Shown: positions 1 through 12,310, counted from the first letter of the stretch. The stretch is 64,000 bases of DNA from Amborella trichopoda (GCF_000471905.2 NW_006499824.1:2096014-2160013); one strand, 5' to 3'. Program-made: numbers and translations. The notes: a model not told the origin generated them from the letters alone.

Positions 1-139
1 AACATATTACTAAAAGAGAGTGCCAAATGGGCTTCTGAACTATGACTCAGTTTGTTTATGTTTTCCTTTCTATTTCCATTCCTCGAAGATGAACTGAACT
101 ATTATTGTAACTGAGGCTTTTTTGTTCTTCTCAAAATAG

Positions 140-2088
140 TGTCTGCTGACATGGCTCATGGCATACACCCAAATTTTCCTGAGAAACATGAAGACCAGCA
201 CAGACCAGTATTGCAGAAAGGAATTGTCATCAAGCACAACGCAAACCAGCGTTATGCAACAAATTCTGTGACAGCCTTTCTGTTCAAAGAAATCGCAAGT
301 GCTTGCAACCTTCCTACTCAGGTTTAGCTATTGCCAATTTGGTTCTTTTACATTCAGCTTTTTGTTGATTTTGCTTCTCTTAATATTCTTTGATGCCTTT
401 CTCTAAGCCTTATTAGGTGGTTGGATAAATTTGTAATTATGCTTTCATGCATTTTTTTATTGGTCTTTTTTCTGTTTGACTTTGTCTTAAGTTTGACTAT
501 CTGGTTGTATTTGAAGCCTCAGCAAGATTTTTAGAAAAATGCATCTAAATCTTCTTCATATACCGATTTATTGTCTTGATAATTTACACTAAAGAAGTTT
601 GTTAGGGATGGGATTATCGTCTCAGGATATTCGTTTTTTCACTTCTTTTTTTTAGTGTTTTTATCGGCATTTAGGATTCTTATATCATCAGCCAGTATCG
701 TTTTTGCTGAGATACTCACGAACTTGTCAATGTATGCAGGAATTTGTTGTAAGAAATGACATGGGTTGTGGTTCTACCATTGGTCCTATACTTGCCTCAG
801 GGGTTGGTATTAGGACTGTTGATTGTGGTATTCCTCAACTATCCATGCACAGGTGCATTCCTCACCTCCACCTTAGTGCCTGACAAATGTTTGAGTAGAC
901 AAATCCTAATCACTTTTCCTAGTTAAAAAGCATACTGATTTATCCATCAATCTCTGATATATTGTTTTTTAAGGAGAAAAAGGTAGGGGTAAACACTTTA
1001 AACAAAAGGTAGGTATTGAGAGTGTCGTCCATGAAGAGTAATGTGTTCTTCAAGGAATAAATGGAACCCTTACGACCACTAAACGGAGAAGACATGCCAT
1101 GTCTAAATCTTTGGGTTGTAATTTATACAAACTAGTTACTAAGTTCCAGTCCATGAGATTGTGAGATGTGATAGGTTTTGTCATTTCCCCATTTCGGATT
1201 ACTTTTATTGGGAGAGTTAAAATTTCTCCAAGGTGCAAATTGTTTGCTAGTACTCGAACTTAGCCACAATGAGTGGACCAATTAGGTGGTACTTAGTTGG
1301 ACTAATGGAATCGTTGGACCCCTTAAATGAAGAGGGATCTCTTTCCTACATGATTAGACGAGTGCGCTGGTCTCCTCCTAGACCATGGAGGCTTCTAAAT
1401 ATACTTGAGAGAGATTCTAGTGATTGTTTTCATTGGCAATTTCTTTCTGATAGTGTTTAGGAAAGTCAATGTGGCTGAAAGAACTCATTGTAGCATTTAT
1501 TGCACATAGATATCAATGAACAGCTTGTTTAGCAAGTTTAGACCTCAAAAGTGTTGACCCTTGTATGTTTTTAGCAAAATAGGGAAAATCGTGGATCAAC
1601 TCATGTACCCTTTTACTAGGGTTTCTGTATTATAGGACTGTTTACATTGGTACAAGATCATAGTCATCTTTAGCTATTTGGCATGAAACAGGTGTCTAGG
1701 GACATCTCATTACTCTGTATAAACTTTGAAATAAATATTCTCCGATTTTGAACGCCGTCAATGGCACAAACCGAGTCGTCATATTTCACATACTGGGTTA
1801 CAGGTAATTGTGACTTTTATGTACCAAAAGTAAACAATCTTATTATATATTTACCCTTGTTTTATGCCATTGATTTCCCAGCTATGCTCTATGATACACT
1901 ACTCTGTTTAAAAAATATAAATCTGTTTAATTATCCGATGAAATGCGGTCTTTAGTGTCTTGCATCGTTATGGCAGTGTTCGTGAGATATGTGGAAGGGA
2001 AGATGTCGACACTGCCTACAAGCATTTTAAGGCTTTCTTTGAGATGTTCTCAAGCATTGACAAGAAGCTATGTATTGATGGGGAATAG
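140..2088 (+). CDS. DNPEP: Aspartyl aminopeptidase (peptidase M18), 3' part of gene
   Basis: Three coding exons can be read: 140-321, 740-852 and 1977-2088 (stop TAG 2086-2088). The gene starts left of the window. The joined reading gives the C-terminal part of an M18 metallopeptidase, which removes N-terminal Asp/Glu from peptides, usually as a cytosolic dodecamer. Diagnostic motifs are [11 protein letters not shown] with the HEDQHRP stretch (its Asp is a zinc ligand in the family), [30 protein letters not shown], and QLSMHS (its His is the last zinc ligand). The second junction splits a Ser codon (AG|T) and gives SMHSVREICG. The protein ends at the usual family position. Splice sites are CAG|GT and AG| types, and no break is seen in these exons. 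The last intron (853-1976) holds a decayed MITE relic around 1633-1850. The family assignment is clear; only the 5' part is missing. Confidence 0.93.
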
Positions 2089-2616
2089 GAGTGGTTCTCC
2101 TGATTTGTTTATCAATAGAGAAAAGGTGATCAGAAATGACTTACCGATAGCATCCTCGAGCTGGTGAATGTATGATTTGTGTTTTCCTTTTCTTGGATGT
2201 TTTAACATTAATTTTGTTAATGTGAGGAAATTTTGATTTACGGATACAGAATATTTGGAATTTGATGTTTCTCTTTGTTGCAAGTCTCATCTTCTCCTCA
2301 TACCGGGGTAGGGCCATTAACACGCAAAGCTAGCTCAGGCCGCTTTGCTTGCCTCACAATGAGCCAATCCTGAGTAATATTCTTTATGCTTGACAAGCCA
2401 AGCCAAGCCAAGACTGGGCCTTTAGTTTGATTATTGTATGCGTCGAGCTCAAAGTGAGATACACTAGGCGCTAACTCAACGTAAGCTTCATAAAATTTAA
2501 AGCTTTAAAAATAGCATAGAATAAATTGAAGAAATCTATAAACACTTGAAAATATTAAAATATATAAAATTTTAAAAATATTAAAAATTAATAGTCTAAA
2601 TAATACATTAAAAAAT
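2089..2616. other. 3' flank of the aminopeptidase gene, no further gene
   Basis: This stretch holds the untranslated 3' region and then AT-rich DNA. At about 2305-2480 there is a GC-richer patch with a short AAGCC tandem (three AGCCA units near 2398-2412) and GAGCTC-like words. It looks like a decayed MITE end, but no clear partner end was found. Confidence 0.4.
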
Positions 2617-3022
2617 GGGAAAGTTTTATATACAAACAAAGCTCTAAACAATCAAATTAAAACCTACCTCAAAAAATTTCATTAAAAGAGGTTTTGATTC
2701 CCAAATTTTCTCAAATTGATCATCTCAACTATGAGAAACATGGATATGGGAAAACAGTGGAATTCATGTTTTGAAATAATACATATTGTAAAACATATTT
2801 TGACCATCAATTTTCAAGATTTTCAAATTCAGATTTTCAAATTCCCATAGATTTGTTTGATCTTCACTATTTTTAAAGTTTAAAATTTTATAATTAAAGA
2901 TAAAAATATATTTTATAGCCAGCACAAAGATTTCTCACATAGAAACTCCATTTTCTCAACATCAGTTGAAGGTGGGCTCTAATTTGATCGTTCGAAGCTT
3001 TCACTATATACAAATTGCACCC
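2617..3022. mobile_element. Mutator-like MITE, family 1 (TAGAGC-type subfamily), decayed
   Basis: The left end starts GGGAAAGTTTTATATAC and the right end finishes TACAAATTGCACCC, matching the family-1 ends (GGGAAAAGTTT... and ...AAACGGCACCC). The interior shares CATTAAAAGAGGTTTT and the 'ATTTTCAAATTC...ATAGATTTG' segment with the better-kept copy at 6641-6981. The flanking A-rich words (about TTAAAAAAT and AAAAAATAC) are only a weak target duplication. Non-coding. Confidence 0.6.
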
Positions 3023-3869
3023 AAAAAATACACTAGATCCATTTCTTAAAATGCACTCGCCCATAATCCATATCTTGAGGATTAAAAGGATCGATTTAAG
3101 GATTTTTTAACATCATACCAACCTTTTCTAGTAGATTTTTAAAGTATGCCTTTAATTAGATGGTTTAAGGCCTCACCCTTATATAGGCTTTTCCTAATAT
3201 ATACTGTAGAAGTAAGGAAGATCTCTACAATTGACTCCCAGATGCAAGCTCAGGCGCCAAAAATTCATTTTATGATATGATAGCTTAAAAAAAAAAAAAT
3301 TATCAAGATTTATACAAATTATTTAAACAAAGTACAAATCAAACAAATCTATACATACTTAAAAATAGTCAATCTTAGTATTATTTTCGAAGATACTTAA
3401 ACATAGTCAATCTTAGTATAATTTAAACAAAGTACAAATCAAACAAATCTACTCTTTTAGATTCGAAATTGTTTTTCTTTAATCCCTAAGGATCATTTTT
3501 TTTCTGGGCAATTTAGTTGGGAAAACAAGCCCCTACCTATTTTTTAATAGATTAGGGAGGTACATTTCGAAGATGTTATATTATTGGGGGAATCAGCGGT
3601 AGGAAGGGATAGCAAGAGCACACAGGGACCCCGGCCCCTTTCCTATCCCTAGGGATCATTGCTCAACCATTTCAAACATACCGGAAAGAGAGGGGTATTC
3701 AGAGGGCAAAGATTGGAACAAAGAAACACCAAAATAAGAAGGGCCACGTTATATTCCTCAATGGGAAGCTTGTACATCACATGTGGACATTTCGTACTTA
3801 AAAGTTAATACAAGATGCCCAAAAACCATTGCATTCCCGGTTCAATTCCTAGCTAGCGAGAGAGCAAAT

Positions 3870-3906
<37 letters not shown>

Positions 3907-4164
3907 TACATCATTGACAACCTAGAGAGAGAGAGAGAGAGAGAGAGAGAAGAAATGTGTTACAGCATTGACAACCTAGAGATAGAGCATAAGGACAAAC
4001 CAACACATTCATGGAGGGAAAGAGAAACTAGTGTTAATTATATTAACCCAGACCAAAAGAACCTATAAAGACCTAATAAACTTTCACGACCCCAAAAGAA
4101 AAGTATAAAAAAGTAGTAACCTAGAGAGAGAGAGAGAGAGACCAAAAAAAACATAGTGGGACAA
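3023..4164. repeat. Repeat-rich intergenic DNA with local direct repeats and (GA)n
   Basis: No gene is seen. A truncated family-1 MITE right half lies near 3090-3200. At 3295-3460 a segment (ATTTAAACAAAGTACAAATC...) occurs twice, with the AGTCAATCTTAGTAT word between also doubled. At about 3475-3655 there is a copy of a repeat that recurs at 25985-26160 and inverted at 48925-49040 (shared GGGAAAA-AAGCCCCTACC and GGCCCCTTTC-type ends). (GA)n microsatellites lie at about 3872-3904, 3926-3951 and 4122-4141, each followed or preceded by a CATTGACAACCTAGAGA word. Confidence 0.6.
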
Positions 4165-4383
4165 TTAGCGAGAATTGGGGGAAGCATCTGAGACATGACC
4201 ATTGTTAGGGTTGGGATTAGGGTTAGGATTAGGGTTGGCATTTGGGCTTGAGAGTTTCTGCCTCAACTCTGAGAGGAGGGCTTGGTTCTCTTGATTGAGC
4301 AAGAGGGCCTTCTTCCTCAGCCTCTCATTCTCCTCTATGATGGACCTGTTCTTCAAGTAAAGCTTCAAATTTAGCCTATCCAT
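4165..4383 (-). CDS. ZPR: LITTLE ZIPPER protein (ZPR3/4-like micropeptide)
   Basis: The 72-aa ORF starts with MDRLNLKLYLKN, like the MERLN start of Arabidopsis ZPR3, and carries the family signature IIEENERLRKKALLLNQEN. Leu/Ile residues at 8, 15, 22, 29 and 36 form a heptad leucine zipper with no DNA-binding domain. ZPR proteins heterodimerise with HD-ZIP III transcription factors and block their DNA binding, tuning meristem and leaf polarity; HD-ZIP III factors in turn switch ZPR genes on. The C-terminal tail is an Asn-Pro repeat (about residues 48-59). The frame is open further upstream (GRKRRR) without an ATG, and a good acceptor (TTGGATGGCAG, AG at 4397-4398) sits there. A 5' leader exon is therefore likely, but ATG 4383 remains the simplest start. 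The long CT/GA-rich leader to the right fits a spliced 5' UTR. Confidence 0.86.
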   Translation of the reverse strand: MDRLNLKLYLKNRSIIEENERLRKKALLLNQENQALLSELRQKLSSPNANPNPNPNPNPNNGHVSDASPNSR

Positions 4384-5624
4384 TCTTCTTCTCTTCCTGC
4401 CATCCAAGTACGATATTCAACAAATCAGGCATACACTCGAAATTACGCAGCAGCTGTACAATTTACTCCCGCGGGAGCACAAGGAAGAAAAATTGGTGGG
4501 GGCTTCATAAGGGCAAAGATCTAGAAAAACTTAGTGTGGAAAAGCAGGCATTCGTTTCTCATAGAGGAAATGAATCGAAAACTAAATAGTACTCATCTTT
4601 ATAGAAATGCCCAAAAAGGCAATAATTTCAAGCCTGTAAAGTAGGAATCTAAAGGAGAACATACGGGATTTATGGCCTACTTGCTATTCACAGTAATCAG
4701 GAATATGAAGAAAAATTTGAGTTCCATACAATACATTGCCAAAAGATTTCATGCTCCTGCCGGAGCACACTATCAGAGAGAGGGGTAAAACATAGAACAA
4801 TAAACAACGAAATGGAACCCACTCTGATCCATAATAAGAAATCCAGAGCTCAAACTATGCAATAACCACGAATCTAAAAACCAGTGGTGATAAACTCCAG
4901 TATTGGATAAAATTTCATGGAAAACAAGCTAATAATAGATGAAGAAAGAAGAAAGCCTACAATAAACATAACCCAGATCAAAGAAATAGAGAAGCCACGA
5001 AACCCTTATGCTCAATTCGCCTGTTAAAGAGGTAGCGAGAGAGAGAGAGAGAGAGAGAGAACCTTTGTGTAGGTGGACCTTCAGATCGAGGGGGAGCTTG
5101 GCTAAGCCCAAACAACAGAGGAAAACTCAGTGCAGAGAGAGAGAGATGGTGGAGTGGGGAGAAGGGGGGGTGCGTGGGGGTAGAAATATAGGGAGAGATG
5201 GAGGAGGAGGAGGAGTCATGGCGGCTTGTCTGCAACAATGATTTGGGGCAAAGGACGAAAGGCGGCTCGTTTATGATTATGGAGAAAGAGAGAGCATTGC
5301 GTAGGATGATGATGATCAGAGCCAGCGCAAGAAGCGGAACCAGCCATAAGGAGAGAAGAGGGCAGGAGAGACCCAAACCCAATTCGAATGCAATGCAATG
5401 TGTATGGATTAGAGAGAGAAACAAGAGAGAGATGATGGTGGATGGTGAAATGCGCGATGGTGATGAGAGGGACAGAGATGATGGTGATAATGGGGGATGG
5501 GGAAGAGAGAGAGAGGCGTGATGATGGGGGGTGGTGAAGTGAAGATTCGCAATAGATGGGGCGGAGTGGTAGTTAGGTTTGGTTAAGAGCAGCGCACGCT
5601 CACTCATATCGTCCACCACCCGAC

Positions 5625-5661
<37 letters not shown>

Positions 5662-5850
5662 CTGCGTTTCGCTTTCGACTTCTCCTCCCCCCCCCCCCTC
5701 TTCAGAGTTGCAACCTCCCTCCATCAATGCACTTTTCTTTTCTTTTGTGATCCATTTTCCTTGCAACACCTCTCTTTTATCGACTAATTATTTTAATTTT
5801 TACACAATTAACTGCTCCTCCCCTTTTTGTAACTCTCACTCTCTCTCTCT
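4384..5850 (-). promoter_or_regulatory. Probable ZPR leader/promoter with CT/GA tracts
   Basis: This region upstream of the ZPR ORF is rich in (CT)n on the gene strand: about 5036-5060, 5134-5145, 5505-5517 and 5622-5659, plus a C run near 5687-5699. Plant ZPR and other developmental genes often have CT-rich 5' UTRs and GAGA-type promoters. Long open frames here on both strands are low-complexity (runs of Ser-Leu or Arg-Glu) and are not taken as coding. Exact exon and TSS positions cannot be read. Confidence 0.4.
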
Positions 5851-6640
5851 CTCTCAAGAATCAGGGAGGATTACAAATGGTTTCTGGTTTTTAAATGTGT
5901 TATTTTAGCTGCGACTCTAAGCCGGTGGTTTTTAAATGTATTTGGTGTCAATGAAAGCTGTCACTCTAAATGATGATACCACCACCACTCCAACTTATTG
6001 TTAAAGTTAAATATAAATGTTTATACTAATAACTTTCGATAAAAATTTGAACTCTAAAACAATTAATAAAAATTAAAAAATAAACCTTATTTGTAAAGTA
6101 TAAGGTGGTTGCAAACCTCACCTCTAAATATATCTTGCTAAAAGGTGCTTAACACACGCCTTTCGAGAGCGAGTAGTTTAAAGAAATGTTTAGTAGCGAG
6201 TACAGAAGGCGACTTTCAAGTATCAGTTGCAGTCGAGTGTTTTGGTCACCTCAATTGTGACTTCCACCAAAAGACACGTATGCACCCATCCCTAAAACGC
6301 TTTCTCTCTCTTAAAGTCTTCCATGTATTCGATTAAATTGTTGAAAAAAGTCGAGTCATACTGCTGTTAACCCTTCGTTTTAAAGACACGTGTGGAAGAC
6401 TAGAACTCCACACCCCATCCCCTTTTCTCTCTCTAAAATGGATTTTTTTTTTTTATGCTTTTTCTTTCTCTAAAATGGAAAATTAGGAACCTTATCGATT
6501 TTCTCTCTCTGAAATGAAACCCTCTCTCTCTTCCTTTGGATATGTGCAGTTCCTTTCAAGGAAACATAACTACGGAGGTGCTTCTGGATGGATCTTCTTA
6601 GAAATGTTATGAAGACTTTACTTACTGGCTATTATTAATA
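5851..6640. other. Intergenic, nothing recognised
   Basis: AT-rich DNA with CT-rich patches (TTTCTCTCTCT words near 6300-6320, 6425-6436, 6500-6530). No conserved reading frame or clear inverted-repeat element was found. Confidence 0.4.
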
Positions 6641-6981
6641 GGTAAAAGCATATATCTAGAGCAGAGGCTTTAAACGAAAAAAAATTTAGTCTATTTCAAA
6701 ATTTTCATTAAAAGAGGTTTTTTTTATGTTTAAATATCATCATCTCGACATCAAAAAAAAAAAAATTGTCTGAAAATAGTTTATTTTGTAACGTATTTTT
6801 TAATCATCAATTTTTAAAATTTTCAAATTTTTATAGATATATCGATTTGTATTATTTTTTAAATTTTATAAATAAATATTTTAAAATTATGATAAAAATT
6901 TTAAATATCAAAACCACATTTTTTTTTAAAATAAGCTCTAATTTGAATGTCTAGAGCCTAGGCTCTACGCAAACGGCACCC
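6641..6981. mobile_element. Mutator-like MITE, family 1 (TAGAGC-type), perfect 9-bp TSD
   Basis: The element is bounded by a perfect 9-bp direct repeat TTATTAATA (6632-6640 and 6982-6990). It starts GGTAAAAGCATATATCTAGAGC-like and ends CTCTACGCAAACGGCACCC, giving inverted ends around TAGAGC. It has no coding potential. The 9-bp target duplication is typical of the Mutator superfamily. The interior is shared with 2617-3022. Confidence 0.85.
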
Positions 6982-7304
6982 TTATTAATATGGCCATGTC
7001 CTCACCACTCTATTGCAATTGATGGGAGTTTCCATCAAATCATGACTTTTGTGCTGTCTTAAAAATACGGCCACTTTTTTAGGTGTAGAGAGAGAAGAGA
7101 AGAGAATAGGCTTGACTGCCTTTTAACATCCCACGTCATCCATAGAAAGACTGTCCCTCAAAAGTCTGTCATGGCACGACAAGGGGACCCTTTTCTTCTT
7201 CTCCTCCTCTCTTGTAAAGGAACAGAGGTTTTAGACTTACTGAGTGACATTTGAGGGTCCCTACTTGTGTCAAAGCCAGGCAAGTACCCTTTTATTTTTA
7301 GATC

Positions 7305-7341
<37 letters not shown>

Positions 7342-7390
7342 TTTTCTTACAGAACCCCTCTCCCCCTCTTGTATTATTAATATAAGTGAA
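6982..7390. repeat. Intergenic with (CT)n microsatellite
   Basis: A (CT)n tract lies at about 7311-7338. Nothing else is recognised between the two flanking MITEs. Confidence 0.6.
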
Positions 7391-7757
7391 GGAAAAAGTT
7401 TACAAAGGATGCAACGTACAACTACGGATGCACCTAATAAATTCATCAGAAAAGGTGGTTTTAATATTCAAAAACCCATCATCCAGTTGTGTGACCACGA
7501 AAAATAAAAAAAATTTAAATTTAAAAAATAATGTATTTTACAACACATTATCTATTTTTTATTTTTAAGATTTTCATAGGTTTATAGATTTATTTTATTT
7601 TAATTATTTTTTAACTTTAAACATTTATACTTAAATATCAAAATAGATTTTAAGATAATCTTAAGAATATTTTATATCAAAATTATATATCACGATAAAA
7701 TTTGAAGGTGCACCTTACCTCTACAACTACGGATGCATCCGTATGCCAACTGCGCCC
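7391..7757. mobile_element. Mutator-like MITE, family 1
   Basis: Left end GGAAAAAGTTTACAAAGG, right end CAACTGCGCCC. Flanking 9-mers ATAAGTGAA (7382-7390) and ATAAGTAAA (7758-7766) differ at one base. The word CTACGGATGCA is present in inverted subterminal copies. The interior matches the copies at 22318, 37067 and 53680. Non-coding. Confidence 0.8.
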
Positions 7758-7774
7758 ATAAGTAAATGTAACAT

Positions 7775-8175
7775 GGGGATCGGTTTTGGGCCAATTTGAA
7801 TAATCTAGTTGGGTTTTTTTTTAAAAAATCATATAAATATAAAAAAATTAGATATTTGTTTGTAATCCATTTTAAATGTTTTTATCATTTTAGTAAATTT
7901 TGGAAAAAATTGAAAAGTATTTTGTCTTTAACACTTATGTTTTCATTTTCCAATATTTTGTAAAAAAATTAAAAATGCCTTTGAGTACAGATTTATCTTC
8001 TTTTTTTTTAATACTAATTTTCAATTTCATTTGGATGTGCTTTGTTTAATCATACTTTATATATAATTTTTTAGATTTATTTTTATTTATTTTTTTAAAC
8101 ATGTTTTTAACCATCCAAAACTTGCCCGATTAGGCCCAATCTAAGCGGCCGGTTTACCAGTTACTCAGAGCCAGC
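7775..8175. mobile_element. AT-rich MITE, family 6 (GGTT/CCGG-ended)
   Basis: The interior (TTTGTTTGTAATcca..., TTTTTATCATTTTAG..., ATTTTCAATTTCATTTGGATG, TTTAATCATACTTTA) is clearly shared with 9485-9995 and 47450-47890. The GC-richer ends carry GGTTTTGGGCC on the left and TAGGCCCAATC...CCGGTTTACC on the right. Non-coding; superfamily not determined. Confidence 0.65.
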
Positions 8176-8189
8176 CTTCATAATGTTTT

Positions 8190-8690
8190 TAAGGCCCGTT
8201 TGATTTTTCGAACACTGATTCGCATCAAGGGCTCTACCCTTAATACGAAACACCACACACACTCATATTCTATATCAAATAAATAGTATACCCTTCTTAG
8301 AAGACCACCACACACACTCTCTTTCTTCTTCACTTTTAACTAAGAAGACCTTTGCGGATACCTATTATCTCTCTCCACACATTACATTTGATGGAACTTA
8401 GTTAGGCACCTCGTCGTACCCATATTCTATAGCATGCATTCTACCCTTCTTAGAAAACCTCCCTCTCTCTCTCTCTTCCTTTTAGAAGACCATTTAACCA
8501 TTTGGCATGGGAGCCCATGAATTAAGAGTGGCTCATACTTTCACATACACACATCCCAACCAAACCCACAAAGAAGGGAGAGAAAGAGAGAGATGAGAAA
8601 TATTAAGAAGGCCATGCACCAAAACCTACGCCACATATAACATACAAAGGTAGTGGGGTCATTGCTGGTCCAACGATGTGTCCCCCCCCA

Positions 8691-8736
<46 letters not shown>

Positions 8737-9000
8737 AACCAACAATAAAAAGTTGTAAGTAAGGAATATAGGAAAGTAAAGAGATTCAAAAGCACAAAGC
8801 AAAGAGTCAGTTAAAAAGAAGAGGTAAACCTTATGAAGCTCTTATCAAAGGTTGTGCCGATGAAGCGTCTCTTCACTTCGACCTTCATAACTTCCTATGG
8901 GTTAGGCCTCTTCTTATAGAGCTTGCTTTATTGCAAGTTATGATTTAAGGTGAGGTTTAATGATTAAAATGATAAGGTTGCATGGATAGTAATGTGAGAT
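8190..9000. repeat. Intergenic with (TA)n microsatellite
   Basis: A (TA)n tract of about 38 bp lies at 8693-8732. CT words occur at 8460-8485. No gene is recognised. Confidence 0.7.
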
Positions 9001-9445
9001 AGATTTACACATGTTAAACTACATGTAAGATGCAATGATGTTCCACTTGTTACTCACCAAGAGCTTCACATTTTATTCATGTAGGCGCCAATAGTAATCT
9101 AAATTTGGTAGAATTTAGAGACTGGTAGGAATGGGCCGGGTCGCCTGGTTCGGCTGGTCGTGCAGGCCCTAAAAAACTAGAGCCTAGGCCATGAAACATG
9201 ACCCGAGGCCTAGGCAACCACAGCCCAAAGTTAAGGCCAGGGCAGGCTTGGCCCAAGTTTTCGCGGCCAGTTTAAGCCAGGCCAAGGGCTGCCCGGCCCG
9301 TTTAGAGAGAGAGATTTATGAAATAGATTTACACGTTAATTCACATGTTAGAAGCAATGATGTTCCCTTATGACTCACAGGAGCTTTCGGTTTGCTCACA
9401 TGTTGCTCATGCAGACGCCAACAGTAATCCAAATTTCGTTGTATT
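9001..9445. repeat. Imperfect direct duplication flanking a GGCC-rich MITE-like patch
   Basis: The segment 9001-9112 (AGATTTACACATGTTAA...GAAGCAATGATGTTCC-like...AGGCGCCAATAGTAATC) recurs at 9318-9440 with substitutions. Between them, 9124-9302 is a GGCCGGGCCTAGGCC-rich patch resembling those at 27545-27765 and 43285-43425. The pair could be a long duplication interrupted by a MITE insertion. Confidence 0.6.
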
Positions 9446-9484
9446 TCTTATGAGGAGAGAGAGAGAGGAAACCACCAGGTCAGG

Positions 9485-9995
9485 GGTAAAAATCAGTAAG
9501 AAAAATCGGGCGGTTAGAATTTTAGCCGCCCGGTTAATTGAACCGGATACCGGCTGGTGTCAGTGTTGGCCTGTATTGGTGAACCGGCTAGGTATTTTAA
9601 AAAAATTCAAAACAAATTATATAAAATCCAAAAACTAATGGATTTTGTTTGTAATGTATTTTTTTAATGTTTTCATCATTTTGGAAAGGATGGGAAGTTG
9701 TTGTCGCCATTAATACTTATTTTTACATTTTTTTCTTGTTTTTTTGAAAAAAATTCAAAATTACCTCCGGACACAAATTGATTTTTTGAAATTTTTTTTA
9801 TAATTAATTTTCAACTTCATTTAGATGTGTTTTATTTAATCATGCTTTAAATATATTTTTTATATTTTTTTTTATATTTTGTTTTTACCGCCGGAGACTT
9901 ACCCGGTTAGACCGGTTGAACCAACCAATTTGCCGGTTAGGCAGGTTGAACCTTTTCCGGCCCCATGTCTGGTTAACCACTCCGGTTCAACTTTT
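9485..9995. mobile_element. AT-rich MITE, family 6 (GGTTGAACCGG-rich ends)
   Basis: Ends rich in CCGGTT/AACCGG (left near 9500-9560; right ACCGGTTGAACCAACC...CCGGTTCAAC to 9990) flank an AT-rich core shared with 7775-8175 and 47450-47890. No reading frame was recognised. Confidence 0.65.
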
Positions 9996-12310
9996 CAAGA
10001 AAGAAAAAAAAAAAACTCATTAGTTGGGGAAAGTTGATATCAAAATTTCGAAGCTTTAGCCGTGACCTACTGAAATTTCAAGAGAATGGTCAGTGATAAT
10101 TATTTGGTATGGTAACTTCCAAAGAGATTGTGACTTGTGGTACCAGATTTTAGCTGGTGGTAATGATAAATATATACTCGTCACGTTACTATCCAGCCCC
10201 TATGCCAAATCCATAATGGGCGGTGTATTTTTGGCAGGGTTATGGGCCCAAAGAGCATCAGTGCATGATGGTAATAATGTCAAATTGAGTGTCGGTAAAA
10301 ACCTCTAAGAAAATTGCTTCAATAAAATTCAAATATTACAAAAAAAATCCATTTTACTTTAGAATTTAAAAATAGTTTTCATTATTCCATATTTAGTCCC
10401 ACTTTTAGGAATATACTTTAATTTTCTTATTTCTGAAATTTGGTCGTCTCTCTCACCACCTGTAAAAAAAATTGATGTAAAAAAATAGTAAAAATACCAA
10501 AATATCCCTACAAGATCACGAGTATTTTGGTAATTTTATTTTTTTCAATTATTTTTTACATTTTATATAGGTGTAGAAGTATCCTTGAACAAAGTAAATT
10601 AAAGTACACTACACTCTATCAAAAAGTAGTTCAGAAATATTTTGTTTTTCTATAAATTTCACTTAAAATGTATGCTTCAATTACAACATGGACCCTAACA
10701 TTCTTTGAACTAGTATGGCATTAGAAAAAAGATTGGGACAATCTCGCGGCACTAAGAAATGTGAGGTGTATAATAGTTATTATCAATTATACTATCAGGA
10801 TCTAATAGTTATTATCAATTATACTATCAGGATCTAATGATCCTATAAAAACATTAAAAATTTTGAGCAGAATGACAAATCAGGATTCATGATTACCTCA
10901 ATTATCTTCAAAAAAACATTGAAGCTTAAGACCAATGGGATAATATTATGTTCTAAGAAGCGCCTGTTTTGCCCCAGCTCCTACCACTTCTCATCAAATT
11001 TTTTATATTAAAATTTTAATACACAAAATCCCAAAGAATGAACCAGCTCATATGGTTTATAGGTGAGTGACTGGTTCCATCCACCGTCTAAGTTCTTAAA
11101 ATACGGCTCAATATATTTGATAACAAGCTCATTGAGCAAAAAAAATTACGTAGAAAATACCTTTCCTGTTCATGCTTTGTAAGCAGCTACAAAAGGAGGG
11201 TACAATTTAAAAGATAAAATTGATCAAACCACATCTATGATTTAAATTATTTAACATCTCACCTGTACTTTATAATCTAACTTCAAATTGCCCATCAATC
11301 TTTTGATCAAATTTCAAATTGCCCATCGAATGACACATCAAAATAGGTTTTGAAATTTATCAAAATATATCTGGTAAAATGTTAAATAGTGTCTTGATAA
11401 AATGCCCCTTTTAAAAAACATGTGTAACATAACAAAGTGTTACATGGAACTCCACGAAGGAGCATCTAGGTGCACTCAATCCCCATCTTCCATCATAAGA
11501 ATGGATGGTGGATGCCCCAAGTGTCCCGTGCACATGTTCTTCCTTTTCAGAAAAGGAAAGTACAAAACAATGCTCATGACCATAGTGAATCAATTGTCCT
11601 CAGGTTCATCGCCCATCCAACCAACTAATTAGATGGTGTTGTCAAGAAAGTGGGACAACCCATGAAATTCATACGATGTTCTCATGAGTAACCCTCTCTA
11701 TCCACCACTGTCTAGCCTGTTAATTGGCAGTAGTGATGACATCATGACCATAAATTTCCTGTGGACACAAGGATTATAGTATTTGCTTCAGAAGGCAAAT
11801 TGTTTACTCCTCCATCCCAGCCCCCTTGTCAATGCCTAGCCCAAAGAAGAAAGTACACATACCGGAAGAAAGTTATCTCATGATCCATGACTATAGTAAA
11901 TGTACGGTCATTATGCGATCACCATCAAATTTAACTATGGATGGTGATAGAAAGAGAATAAGACCCACCAGAATTTAACATGATCCAAGTTATTGATTCC
12001 CCCTCCCAGATCCAAGTTATTGATTCCATTTTTTTGCACTGATAGACACTAACGACCGTAAATTTGCTATAATCAAGGTTCATATTATCCCTCTCCCTGT
12101 ACAAAAAACATTAATTGGATTTTTGCAAGATGGACATCAACTGAACATTTGAACAATCTGCATCAGAAAATAACAGAGTGAAATTACTCAAGAATTCAAA
12201 CAACAGACCTACCTGACCCCATTTAAGAAGAGAGAAACATTAACAAGTTTACCTCAAGTTCACCCCATGGCAAAACAAAAGAATTTATTTCAGTGTGAAT
12301 TGCTCCAATT
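9996..12310. other. Intergenic, no gene recognised; one tandem duplication
   Basis: A 34-bp unit (TAATAGTTATTATCAATTAT + ACTATCAGGATC) is present twice in tandem at about 10771-10836. A CTCCCAGATCCAAGTTATTGATTCC word is doubled near 11978-12028. Short open frames at 10093-10308 and 11402-11632 match no family I know. Confidence 0.45.

Noticed and set aside
1269-1460. 63-codon ORF inside the last aminopeptidase intron
   Set aside because: No family match, and the flanking exons splice cleanly around it.
4199-4240. Interstitial telomere
   Set aside because: Only a few TTAGGG-like units of the non-plant type are present, in frame within ZPR codons. The plant telomere unit is TTTAGGG.
4978-5769. 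263-codon open frame on the - strand
   Set aside because: It is built of Ser/Leu/Pro and Arg/Glu runs from CT/GA tracts, with no domain, and overlaps the probable ZPR leader. It is low-complexity, not a gene.
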